From an uncultured Eubacteriales bacterium (lineage in GTDB: Bacteria > Bacillota > Clostridia > Oscillospirales > Acutalibacteraceae), in contig CAKSYX010000020.1 in assembly GCA_934525065.1 (NCBI GenBank), forward strand, positions 1-32,759: 32,759 bases of DNA, given 5' to 3'. The notes under the pieces are model-generated. The model did not search any database. It saw only the letters and a list, made by a program, of their open reading frames with translations, and was not told the origin of the DNA. Below, one piece after another: positions 8,101-14,718 of the stretch; the stretch's first letter is position 1, and every line of letters starts with the position of its first letter. The position numbers and the translations under genes were made by a program.

Positions 8101-10079
8101 CCGCTGAGCCAACGGCCGCGACCTGAATCATAGCCGTTTGTAATGTCGTAATCATAAAAAGTCGCCGTGTTGTCATAATTTTCGTTGGTCATATCATAAA
8201 TCAGCCTTATTCTTGTGCTGTCCGTGATATAAAGAACATTTTCACTTGCAGCGGCACTGCGGTTTGTGAAGTGAATTGCCGAAGGATCGGTATAAACAGT
8301 CCAGTCTGCCTTGTTCATGCTTGCTTCGTTCTTTCCGTCTTTCAGCACCCAGACCTCTTTAAGAGAGTAGTTCTTGTTTTCCGAAAGCTTGTCCATATAC
8401 ATGGTGTTTGGTGCCTTTATGTACTCAAAGCTCTCCGCAGAAAAAATTTCAGTCAAGGTCTTGACTGTTTTAATATTGTAAAGCTTTGTTTGGACTCCGT
8501 TGTTAAGAGAGGTGTATGAACCCGAGTCACTAAGATAGAACTTTGTTAACTTGTTTGTTGTACTGTTTTTCGGCAACGCTCCGCCGTTTGATTTGCGGGT
8601 GTCAAAAACGTCAAAGGAAATATCTCCGCTCGTTGCAAAACGGTCAATATTGGCATAATACTGAACCTTATAGGTCGGGTTTGCGCTCGGTGCCGCAGCA
8701 AGAGCTATTGTTCCGCCCCGAACTCGAACGGTAAGCACCGGAGCCTTCTCGCCGGGCGAAATAACAGTGCTTTCCGCTGTACTTACTGTATTGCTCTCAT
8801 CCTCTGAAAATGAAGAGAGAACAATGCCCGTTTCCGCCTCGGGCGCAGCTCCTTCAAGGGCGTCCAGTTCTTTCCTGATAGGCTCCAAAGCTGCATCTTT
8901 CAAAACCACCTCAGCCGTCATCGAAAGCGTTGAGGCGTCAATTTTCTTTCCGTTATCGGTAAGAGTGATGCTTTTGGCAATGAGCTTGTCGTTTTCACTG
9001 CCGCCGTCTCTTTTGTTGAATTCGGTGTATTTTTTATAATCGTCACTGTTTTTACCAAGAGAAAAAACCTCAAGCTCAACACTGTCCGGAAGCTCCTTTC
9101 GGCTGTTGACCCTGACAAGCATTGAAAGCTCCTTGTCCTCATAGCTGAAGCTGCGAGAGAATGCAGCTTCATCAAGGCTGCTTCCGCCGAGCGTTTCTGC
9201 CCTGCATTTTTCCGAGTGCTCATGTTCCGGAATGCTGCAAACAAGGTTTCCGTCCGCATCGCGGCAGGCGTCACCGTGCCTGTGCTCACTAAGTCCGCAG
9301 ATATCCTCGCTCTTTGTTTCCTCCTCAGGGTAGCATTTGACCTCGTCATGCCGATGCTCCGGTTTGGTGCAAATAAGCTTCTTTTCGGTCGTGCCGGCTT
9401 CAAGGCAGCCTTTGCCATGATTATGACGAAGAACCTCAGTTTTGCCGCAGCTCAATACACCGCTTTTATAACAAGCATCGGTGTGCTCATGGAAAACAAT
9501 TTCATCCTTGCCGCATATAAGCTTTTCTTCCTTCTTTATGCAGTCATCTGTATGCTTATGGCCTTCAGTTTCTTCAAGAGTACAAATAAGTGCTCCAAAT
9601 TCATCATAACATTCGGCTTCATGCTTGTGACCTGTACCTTCTTCGAGGCCGCAAATATATGAAGTTGTCTGCTCATAGCACGCCTCGCTGTGTTCATGCT
9701 CGTAAAGCTCCGGCAACACACAGATAAGCGCTCCGCTTTCGTTATAACAGTTTTCATTGTGTTCATGCAATACATAATCCGCAAAGCCGCAAACTGCCTT
9801 CTTATTTTCATCAAAGCAAGAGTCAGTATGAGAATGAATTTGAAATTTACAGTTGAGTTTTCCTGCCTTAGTCTTTTCTTCAAAGCAGCCGTCACTGTGA
9901 ACGTGCTCTTCGATGCCGCAGCTCGGCGTTTGCGTCATTGTGATAGCGGGCAAAATAAGCGCATAGGTTGTGCAAAAAACAACGATGCACGAAAGGACAA
10001 TAAGAACTTTTTGCCAATGCTTCTTTCTCAAGTGTTCTTTCAAGTATTCTCTTATCTGTTCAGACAAACCGTTTTGCAC
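5187..10079 (-). CDS. Giant pilus-tip adhesin: CHHC repeats, fibro-slime, ricin-in-SpaA, LPETG
   Basis: A 1630-residue wall protein. Order of parts: a short basic cytoplasmic leader and membrane segment/signal (about 20-45); eleven Cys...His-x-His...Cys units (about 54-295); a linker with beta-rich segments; a fibro-slime/PA14-like domain (about 790-960; FFYGDDDLWVFLDNKL and GGVHSSVGEIVDL); a DUF7601-like beta domain (VRKTVIDGNG); a SpaA domain (from about 1091, LKKVNQSGKPITGA) that seems to be split by a ricin-like trefoil (about 1140-1292) before its E-box YTLTETAAPNG; two more DUF7601-like domains (about 1376-1590); LPETG (1592-1596), helix and RRKKGRR. GTG at 10079 is used because GGAGGTG precedes it by a normal distance; a TTG at 10100 is less likely. 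PA14/fibro-slime and ricin folds commonly bind glycans, so a host- or mucin-glycan adhesin is inferred. Confidence 0.88.
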   Translation of the reverse strand: MQNGLSEQIREYLKEHLRKKHWQKVLIVLSCIVVFCTTYALILPAITMTQTPSCGIEEHVHSDGCFEEKTKAGKLNCKFQIHSHTDSCFDENKKAVCGFADYVLHEHNENCYNESGALICVLPELYEHEHSEACYEQTTSYICGLEEGTGHKHEAECYDEFGALICTLEETEGHKHTDDCIKKEEKLICGKDEIVFHEHTDACYKSGVLSCGKTEVLRHNHGKGCLEAGTTEKKLICTKPEHRHDEVKCYPEEETKSEDICGLSEHRHGDACRDADGNLVCSIPEHEHSEKCRAETLGGSSLDEAAFSRSFSYEDKELSMLVRVNSRKELPDSVELEVFSLGKNSDDYKKYTEFNKRDGGSENDKLIAKSITLTDNGKKIDASTLSMTAEVVLKDAALEPIRKELDALEGAAPEAETGIVLSSFSEDESNTVSTAESTVISPGEKAPVLTVRVRGGTIALAAAPSANPTYKVQYYANIDRFATSGDISFDVFDTRKSNGGALPKNSTTNKLTKFYLSDSGSYTSLNNGVQTKLYNIKTVKTLTEIFSAESFEYIKAPNTMYMDKLSENKNYSLKEVWVLKDGKNEASMNKADWTVYTDPSAIHFTNRSAAASENVLYITDSTRIRLIYDMTNENYDNTATFYDYDITNGYDSGRGRWLSGTAGINSSTNYGTSRNGQRTWGSHCDVLAFGNANCGTGMGHWKFDGLALNAHSGNIDNKGCNFGIADSLSNGKIVYNPWIVTPKLFNDGSAKGKTTYENSSLTFKRQGDTYSLTSATVNGIGSINNLNGFFNPSPTSGTTYTHIFTNDFWPLDRATNCTDPKFGKYNNGVPFFGYADNDGTNFPNVATLSGTFPVSDDGNLHNSFFGMHAVIEFNITADYVGPLEYFFYGDDDLWVFLDNKLICDVGGVHSSVGEIVDLWDYLKKGTAGKHTLTIFYTERGASGSSCYMQFTLPNVSGKNIEQTTDDLTVRKTVIDGNGADEFKFRIRFYDKDDNPVLDDYAYTKFNADATATGDEIIVCDGDTFTLKDGQYIIIKNLPLGIKYKISEMTPANYTVTSTVNGVTSVNKEVSGSILKSANNSVLFTNTGSSSAGFMLKKVNQSGKPITGAAFSVADSNGSSIDFLKKDSGSYIAANNAGAKITSGEEYYIVPVNATSLALGRKSTGSNGLYTAETQANTGLDAHKFKIMKTSDGYYTVQCKQGGYLELQDNSLTAGAAVNVSTAEGSVTESRKWAFEKNNNGTYRIRPMDAAESNIALSVEQWVYPAREGERVDLRSDRTGGSYEEIQQWYVIPVSDIQVPAESATQLSVSENGMLTVRGLKPGIYTLTETAAPNGCEPLSSPIKVSIDKNSKLTLISSSELVALDSAGAVINVKNSYQKKSLTVQKEVKSLDSDDISGGKRYSFRVSWEANGETGSQVIEVLPGTGNAVTVSNIPYGAKVTVTETSSNGFSVEYYQGNTLIGDGSVCVIQSLTEDILIKCVNTAYRTLSLKKLVSSASEYTSSKPFTFEVSFNGIDGSARTETLEVCNGCTETLSSIPHGAVVTIREVNASGFVASYSSGEAILESKEDGSVTFTMQDNVLITATNTAVKYSLPETGGGGTIWYTIGGLLLMAAALLLKFSLRRKKGRRLF
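9195..9920 (-). repeat. Array of eleven CHHC units in the adhesin N-terminus
   Basis: Each unit reads Cys, 4-8 residues, His-x-His, 3 (once 4) residues, Cys. Examples are CGIEEHVHSDGC, CGLEEGTGHKHEAEC, CTLEETEGHKHTDDC, CGLSEHRHGDAC and CSIPEHEHSEKC. That gives about 44 potential metal-ligand or disulphide residues. Spacing between units varies and the sequence between them has diverged, so this is a protein repeat rather than a recent DNA duplication. Confidence 0.9.
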
Positions 10080-10120
10080 AACCTTCACCTCCCTATCCAA
10101 AGCTTACAATGAAGCCGAAC

Positions 10121-10711
10121 CTATTCCACCACTCCGAAAGAACTGAGCGGCCATATTCTGAAAACGACCTTTCCAACGATCTGTTCCTCATCAATACAGC
10201 CGACAGCCGTATTGCGCGAATCAATCGACACGCTGCGATTGTCTCCTATCATAAAATATTTTTTGTCGGGCACCTGATACGGCAGTTCAATGTTTGTTTC
10301 GCCATAGGCCTTTTGGGCAATGTACGGCTCATTCAAAAGCTGATCGTTAATAAACAGGTTGCCGTTCTTGTCGATGTTGAACCAGTCCGCAGGACCTGCA
10401 ACGTATCTCTTTATAAGCAACTTATTGCCGTGATAAAAAGCAACTATATCCCCTGCTTTGAAGCTGTTGCTTTTAACAGTGACAACAATTTGACCGTCCT
10501 CAAGCGTCGGTACCATTGAAGAACCGTAGATTCGCAGAACCGGCATCCAAAGAGTCGCAACCAAAACCGCAAGTGCCGAAACAACAAGGAGAATCGCAAT
10601 TGTACTTTTCAGCGTTCTGCTATATCTTTTCTTATATCTCAGCCGGGCACGTTCCTTTTCGATCTGCTCAATTGTCGGCAAATCGTCCCATATATTTTTA
10701 TCAGTTTGCAT
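10121..10711 (-). CDS. Type I signal peptidase dedicated to the pilus locus
   Basis: A 196-residue S26-family signal peptidase. It has an N-terminal cytoplasmic stretch of about 35 mostly charged residues, one membrane helix (about 36-56), and a catalytic domain outside. The Ser/Lys dyad is visible: Ser65 in IYGSSMVPTL and Lys101 in NKLLIKRYVAGPAD. The later box GDNRSVSIDSRN matches the conserved GDNxxxSxDSR motif. It removes signal peptides from exported proteins at the outer face of the membrane. Its ATG overlaps the stop of the upstream coiled-coil gene (TAATG), and the adhesin gene follows 41 bp later, so the three genes are co-transcribed. A signal peptidase inside a pilus operon is known from streptococcal pilus regions, where it assists pilin processing or assembly. 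It is too short to be assumed the housekeeping lepB. Confidence 0.92.
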   Translation of the reverse strand: MQTDKNIWDDLPTIEQIEKERARLRYKKRYSRTLKSTIAILLVVSALAVLVATLWMPVLRIYGSSMVPTLEDGQIVVTVKSNSFKAGDIVAFYHGNKLLIKRYVAGPADWFNIDKNGNLFINDQLLNEPYIAQKAYGETNIELPYQVPDKKYFMIGDNRSVSIDSRNTAVGCIDEEQIVGKVVFRIWPLSSFGVVE

Positions 10712-11187
10712 TAGACATCTGTTCCTTTAAGAAGTGATTTTAACTCATTGTGCAAACAGATATACTCCATTGCTTTGTTTTCAAACTCTTTTTCCTTTTC
10801 TGTGGCCTGTTTTTCCGCATCGAGCACGATTTGCTGCGATTTCCGCTCAGCTGCGGAAAGCAATTCAAACGCTTTTTTACGCGCCTCTCCAATGATTTGT
10901 TCCCTGAGCTTTTCGGCCGCTTCAAGCCGCTCTTTGGTGTCCGGAGCCGAAAGACAAACGGAACGCAAGTATTGATCCGCTGCAGCCTGCGCCGACTCAA
11001 AAACATCATTGACCTTTATTGCAGCTTCCGCAATCGAGCCTGAGGATGAAATGCGAATCTCCTTTTCTGCAAGTTCAGCTTTAAGAGCTTCAATTTCCTT
11101 TTCCTTTTCAAGAAAGCGCTTTTGAAGCTCATATATTATATCAACAAGTTCCAACCTGCTGAGCTTTTTAAAATCCTTGTCGGTCAT
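10711..11187 (-). CDS. Coiled-coil protein, first gene of the pilus operon
   Basis: A 158-residue protein, nearly all helical and charged. It starts with a conserved-looking segment, DKDFKKLSRLELVDIIYELQ, followed by a coiled coil (about 20-45), a middle part SSGSIAEAAIKVNDVFESAQAAADQYL, and a second long coiled coil (about 85-155) rich in Lys/Glu. There is no signal peptide or membrane segment, so it is cytosolic or membrane-peripheral. I recall similar small coiled-coil proteins at the head of SpaA-type pilus loci in Clostridia, but no function is known to me. The heptads and the AQAAADQYL segment recall DivIVA-like scaffolds; a role in positioning pilus assembly would be inference. The ribosome site GGTG lies 7 nt before the ATG. 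Confidence 0.8.
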   Translation of the reverse strand: MTDKDFKKLSRLELVDIIYELQKRFLEKEKEIEALKAELAEKEIRISSSGSIAEAAIKVNDVFESAQAAADQYLRSVCLSAPDTKERLEAAEKLREQIIGEARKKAFELLSAAERKSQQIVLDAEKQATEKEKEFENKAMEYICLHNELKSLLKGTDV

Positions 11188-11270
11188 TTATTTATTTGCA
11201 CCATCCTCAATACAGCCGGTGAAGTGTTTAACAAAAAAATTCACAATTTCTTAAATGTTAGTTCTACAAT

Positions 11271-11298
11271 ATTATATCATGAAACATTGATTTTTCAA
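11271..11298 (-). promoter_or_regulatory. Sigma-A-type promoter of the pilus operon
   Basis: On the minus strand TTGAAA (11293-11298) and TATAAT (11271-11276) are separated by 16 bp. This predicts a start near 11264 and a leader of about 75 nt before the first gene. Confidence 0.7.
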
Positions 11299-11341
11299 GA
11301 GAAAACGAGAAATTTGTATAATCATGACGAAAATGTTTCAT
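11279..11341. promoter_or_regulatory. Inverted ATGAAACAT / ATGTTTCAT boxes at the pilus promoter
   Basis: ATGAAACAT (11279-11287) lies in the spacer between the -35 and -10 boxes. Its exact reverse complement, ATGTTTCAT (11333-11341), lies upstream with 54 bp between starts, about five helical turns. A weaker copy (ATGTTTCTA) is at 11460-11468. These could be operator half-sites; no regulator gene is adjacent. Confidence 0.35.
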
Positions 11342-11513
11342 AACTTTTAAAATTTTATGCTGATATTTATAATAATATAGAAAAAATTCTGAAAAAAACC
11401 AATGCAGTGATAAAAATATCGTTAACTGCGGCATGACATTTCCGGCAAACTATGATGAAATGTTTCTAAAACACTATCATAAATGCAGTAAAATCGCAAG
11501 CTCTAACAAGAAA

Positions 11514-11548
11514 AAAGCCGCATCCATATTTTGTCAGGACACGGCTTT
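11514..11548 (-). terminator. Terminator of the lipase-like gene
   Basis: On the minus strand AAAGCCG and CGGCTTT form the base of a hairpin whose inner arm also pairs (with G-U pairs), followed by six T. It lies 20 bp after the stop codon at 11569. Confidence 0.85.
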
Positions 11549-11568
11549 CTATAAAATATCAGCTTATC

Positions 11569-13659
11569 TTACTTAACAATTGAATTTTTGAAGAAATCAA
11601 TCACAGCTCTGAATACTCTGACAACCGAAAGAACAAAAGCGCGGATCATCGTGAAGAAATCAAAATTTGAAAGCTCGCTCATCACTTCATCCGATGTCAT
11701 ATAAATAGGCTTCATTTTAACCGCGGTAAGCGGTTCGGAAGCGTCATAGTCGTCAAGTTCTTCATTATTTACAGTGAAGTTGAAGGTACGACCATCCATA
11801 GCCATGACAGAATTATCTTCAAGATAATATACGGTGACGGTAAAGTTCGTCATACCCTTATTTGAAATTACGTCTCTAAGAGGAATGCTGACGCTTTCGC
11901 CCATCTTAATTTTCTTGCCCCTTACCGAATCAAACTTAACATCGGCGCCTTCAACCTTAATTGAGATAAGCTCAATGCTGCTTTTTCTTGAAACGTTTTC
12001 AACAACAAGGGCTGTGTCAGAAGAATCCGCTCTTCCGTAAACAGAGTTATCAAACTTTGCATGAACGCCGAGTTTCGCATTATACGTTGTTTCAAACTGC
12101 GGGAAATCAGGGTCGGCGTATACGCTCGCAAGGTCGCCGTTAAGCAGTAGTCTGTTTGTAAGCGGTAAAGCATAATTATCATATGCATATTGAGCATGGA
12201 ATTGTCCTTCGATGTACCATGTGTTTTCAGGAAGGTAACCGTAAGCACCGTCAAGATTCATGCGAGGAGAAACATGGTTGTGAGAAGAATCGGTGCAGGT
12301 AACAAGCGGGTCGTTAAAATCGGTCGTGTAGCCGTTGCTAAAACGGTAGCCATAAGGTGTAACCTTTGCTCCGGAAGCAGTCTTTGCGGCAACAAGGCAG
12401 TCACCGTTGACTGTTGAACCGGTAGCGGTAGTGATATCGGTACCGCAAACGATATTTACATTAACGCCTCTTTCGCGAGCATATGTAAGGTAATGGTTGA
12501 GATTATTCATAACGTTGTAGTGAGCAAAATCGGTTCTTGCAAGCATCGGAGCGTAGGCCTGCTGCTTTTCGGCTGTGTTGATCTTGCTCGCTTTGATTTC
12601 ATCGTAATGATCAATGTCAATGAAATCCCACATACTTCCGAGAGAAAGAACAACGCTCATCATTCTCTCGTCCTGAACAATCGAATTAAAGAAGCTGTTG
12701 GTCTTGTCAAGCTTTGCAAAGGCAAGAAGCCATTCATATTCCGCCTCCCAAATGTATTCGTCTCCGCCAACGATATCCTTAAGAGGATTGTTGCCGTATT
12801 CAACGAATTCCATGATTCTTGTTGCATCAAAATGCGAATTGCCGGAAATCAGATCGTACGCAAGCTGAACTCCGCCGATAGCAGGTGAGTTGAGAACGGC
12901 ATTATTGATATAACCGAGGTTGAAATAAGCCTTCAGCTCATTGTAATCAATGCCGAGCAAAAAGGCAAGCTGTTGTGCTTTTTCTCCGCCTTCGTCAACA
13001 AGTGAGCAAAGGGAAATATATGTTCCGGTGGTCTGACCGCCGTGGCTTTCGCTGAACACATTGACCTTTTTGGCTCCGGTATAATCGAGAACCGACTTGA
13101 TATATTTACCAAGGTCAAGCGCACAGAATATAATCTCCTGACGCCAGTCGGTCGAGAACTGAAAAACATTTTCAGCACCGATTTTTTCGCAGAGGATAGG
13201 AGTATATCTCTTTTCGTGGATAGTTCCCTTCAAATATTCAATACTATCCATGTTGTCATAGATGTACCGCATATTGCTTTCCTGCGGAGTGGTCGGCCAT
13301 GTTCCGCTGTTATACTTCGGTGAGCCGTCCGGGTTGCGCTTCATTTTTTCGATAACCTTGTCGGCGGCAACAATAAGCTGCTCTCTGAGCTTATCGGGAT
13401 TTTTTTTCATAAAAAGCTCAAGATTTGCCGCGGTAAGTTCAGGAATATCCTGAGCCGCAACCGACAGGATTCCGCCGACATCAAGACCCCAGATTTTTTC
13501 AACAATTTTTCCTTCATCATCAAATTCAAAAATTTGTGACGATGAATAGCCCGAGTCGATGACAACGGGCAAAACGTCTTCAGCCGCAAAGGCAGTCATC
13601 GGCAAGGCCGTTACGAGCATGATCAGCGCAAGGGCTAAGCTGAACAATTTTTTTCTCAT
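11569..13659 (-). CDS. Secreted lipase-like alpha/beta hydrolase
   Basis: A 696-residue exported protein. The signal peptide is 1 to about 26 (MRKKLFSLALALIML, cleavage at AFAAED). The hydrolase part opens with PVVIDSGYSSS, in the place of the oxyanion strand of LCAT/lipase-type enzymes. The nucleophile elbow is VFSESHGGQTTG with Ser205; it reads S-x-S-x-G instead of G-x-S-x-G. Later acidic and histidine candidates are in TVNGDCLV and EGQFHAQYAY. A C-terminal beta domain (about 560-640) is followed by an amphipathic basic helix (FFTMIRAFVLSV to the end). There is no LPXTG signal, so it is released or held by the C-terminal helix. The substrate is unknown: lipid ester is the family expectation, not shown. 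GGAGAG sits 7 nt before the ATG. It has its own promoter and terminator, so it is not part of the pilus operon. Confidence 0.72.
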   Translation of the reverse strand: MRKKLFSLALALIMLVTALPMTAFAAEDVLPVVIDSGYSSSQIFEFDDEGKIVEKIWGLDVGGILSVAAQDIPELTAANLELFMKKNPDKLREQLIVAADKVIEKMKRNPDGSPKYNSGTWPTTPQESNMRYIYDNMDSIEYLKGTIHEKRYTPILCEKIGAENVFQFSTDWRQEIIFCALDLGKYIKSVLDYTGAKKVNVFSESHGGQTTGTYISLCSLVDEGGEKAQQLAFLLGIDYNELKAYFNLGYINNAVLNSPAIGGVQLAYDLISGNSHFDATRIMEFVEYGNNPLKDIVGGDEYIWEAEYEWLLAFAKLDKTNSFFNSIVQDERMMSVVLSLGSMWDFIDIDHYDEIKASKINTAEKQQAYAPMLARTDFAHYNVMNNLNHYLTYARERGVNVNIVCGTDITTATGSTVNGDCLVAAKTASGAKVTPYGYRFSNGYTTDFNDPLVTCTDSSHNHVSPRMNLDGAYGYLPENTWYIEGQFHAQYAYDNYALPLTNRLLLNGDLASVYADPDFPQFETTYNAKLGVHAKFDNSVYGRADSSDTALVVENVSRKSSIELISIKVEGADVKFDSVRGKKIKMGESVSIPLRDVISNKGMTNFTVTVYYLEDNSVMAMDGRTFNFTVNNEELDDYDASEPLTAVKMKPIYMTSDEVMSELSNFDFFTMIRAFVLSVVRVFRAVIDFFKNSIVK

Positions 13660-13800
13660 TTGAATCTCTCCATTCCGCCGACGGCAACTACTACCGCCGG
13701 ATCTTTTGATTCATCCGTACACAAACCAAAAGCACCGAAATGAACCACAGGCACACCTCCGCGCATTTGTGAATAATATACAAATGTCTAATTCACAGGT

Positions 13801-13829
13801 ATTGTATATCAGGTACCGGCAAAAGTCAA
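13801..13829 (-). promoter_or_regulatory. Promoter of the lipase-like gene
   Basis: On the minus strand TTGACT (13824-13829), 17 bp, TACAAT (13801-13806). The leader would be about 135 nt long. Confidence 0.7.
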
Positions 13830-13875
13830 GAAAAAAATAAAATATCTTAAAAATATTAAACAATTGCTATATTTA

Positions 13876-13904
13876 TTGAATCATTTTCGCAAATAAAGTA
13901 TAAT
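13876..13904 (+). promoter_or_regulatory. Promoter of the discoidin/FN3 gene
   Basis: TTGAAT (13876-13881), 17 bp, TATAAT (13899-13904). It is divergent from the lipase promoter and lies 35 bp before the start codon. Confidence 0.72.
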
Positions 13905-13938
13905 TGTTGCATATTTATGAATGAAAGGAGAGTAATTT

Positions 13939-14649
13939 GTGAACAATTTATATAAATTCCACTGCGACAGGGCCGAATATATGTTGCTTTCATATAGGAA
14001 ACTTGCAACAGCTTCATCTTCTTTGCCGGAACATGATCCTTGTTGTGCCGTTGACAGGAATGCAAATAATTCATGGGTGCCGAAAGAAGGAAAGCCCGGC
14101 GAGTGGTTGTGTGTAGATCTTGGATCTGTCAAATCGGTTCACGCTGTTAAGCTTTGTTGTAATTTCTCCGTTTCACTTTACGGCAGCACCAATGGAAAAG
14201 ACTACGTCCTGCTCGGTGAAAAACTCGGGGGGCTGTCGACCGGCAGGACTGTTTACTTTGAAAAAGAACTGCGTCTTCGTTTTTTAAAGCTCGTGCTTAT
14301 CGCTCACGCCGTAAAGCGTTTTTCGGTAACGCACTTTGAAGTGCTCGGATTTGGCAACAGCAACCCACCGAAAAAGGTTGAAAAAGCGTTTGCAGTCATG
14401 GTTTCTGATGCAGAAGCAATAATAAGTTGGAGCAAAGTCATCACCGCCATCGGATACAGAATCAGGTTCGGAATGAGCCCAGATAAACTTGATGAGGTCA
14501 GAACTGTTTACGGCGAGGACAGCATAAGCGTCGGATTGCCTTCAAAAATGTCTGAAAAGTATTATTATGCAGTGGACTCGATCAATGAAAACGGAATTAC
14601 AAAAGGTGATATTGAACGCATCGGATTCAAGGTCAGTATATTACACTAA
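13939..14649 (+). CDS. Orphan F5/8-type C (discoidin) plus fibronectin type III protein
   Basis: A 236-residue protein. The first half (about 20-150) reads as a discoidin/CBM32-like beta sandwich: ATASSSLPEHDPCCAVDRNAN, then GEWLCVDLGSVKSVHAVKL, then a strand-rich part ending THFEVLGFG. The second half (about 158-236) reads as one fibronectin type III repeat (AIISWSKVITAIGYRIRFG, KYYYAVDSINENG). This pair is common at the C-terminus of GH43-like and related glycosidases, but no catalytic domain is present. There is no signal peptide, so it would stay in the cytosol, where carbohydrate binding is unexpected. The GTG start at 13939 has AAAGGAGAG 8 nt upstream, and promoter and terminator are intact, so it looks like an expressed gene and not debris. 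Origin as a detached glycosidase tail is inference. Confidence 0.75.
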   Translation: MNNLYKFHCDRAEYMLLSYRKLATASSSLPEHDPCCAVDRNANNSWVPKEGKPGEWLCVDLGSVKSVHAVKLCCNFSVSLYGSTNGKDYVLLGEKLGGLSTGRTVYFEKELRLRFLKLVLIAHAVKRFSVTHFEVLGFGNSNPPKKVEKAFAVMVSDAEAIISWSKVITAIGYRIRFGMSPDKLDEVRTVYGEDSISVGLPSKMSEKYYYAVDSINENGITKGDIERIGFKVSILH

Positions 14650-14652
14650 CAG

Positions 14653-14689
14653 AAATACCGCCAACCGGTTACGGTAGGCGGTATTTTTT
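14653..14689. terminator. Terminator of the discoidin/FN3 gene, shared with panE-like gene
   Basis: AAATACCGCC (14653-14662) pairs with GGCGGTATTT (14677-14686), with T run 14684-14689 on the plus strand. On the minus strand the hairpin has only a short T tail; it follows the reductase stop at 14719 and may serve both convergent genes. Confidence 0.88.
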
Positions 14690-14718
14690 CAATTATAAGT
14701 TCACCGGGATCTATGAGT

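Larger units (their letters stand above)
11188..11568. other. Regulatory interval between pilus operon and lipase gene
   Basis: This AT-rich interval has no gene that can be supported. It holds the pilus promoter, the paired 9-bp boxes and, at its far end, the terminator of the lipase-like gene. Confidence 0.7.

Noticed and set aside
9216..9662. Plus-strand ORF of 148 codons opposite the CHHC array
   Set aside because: Its apparent hydrophobic, membrane-like sequence is a by-product of the complementary Cys/His/Glu codons; it has no expression signals.
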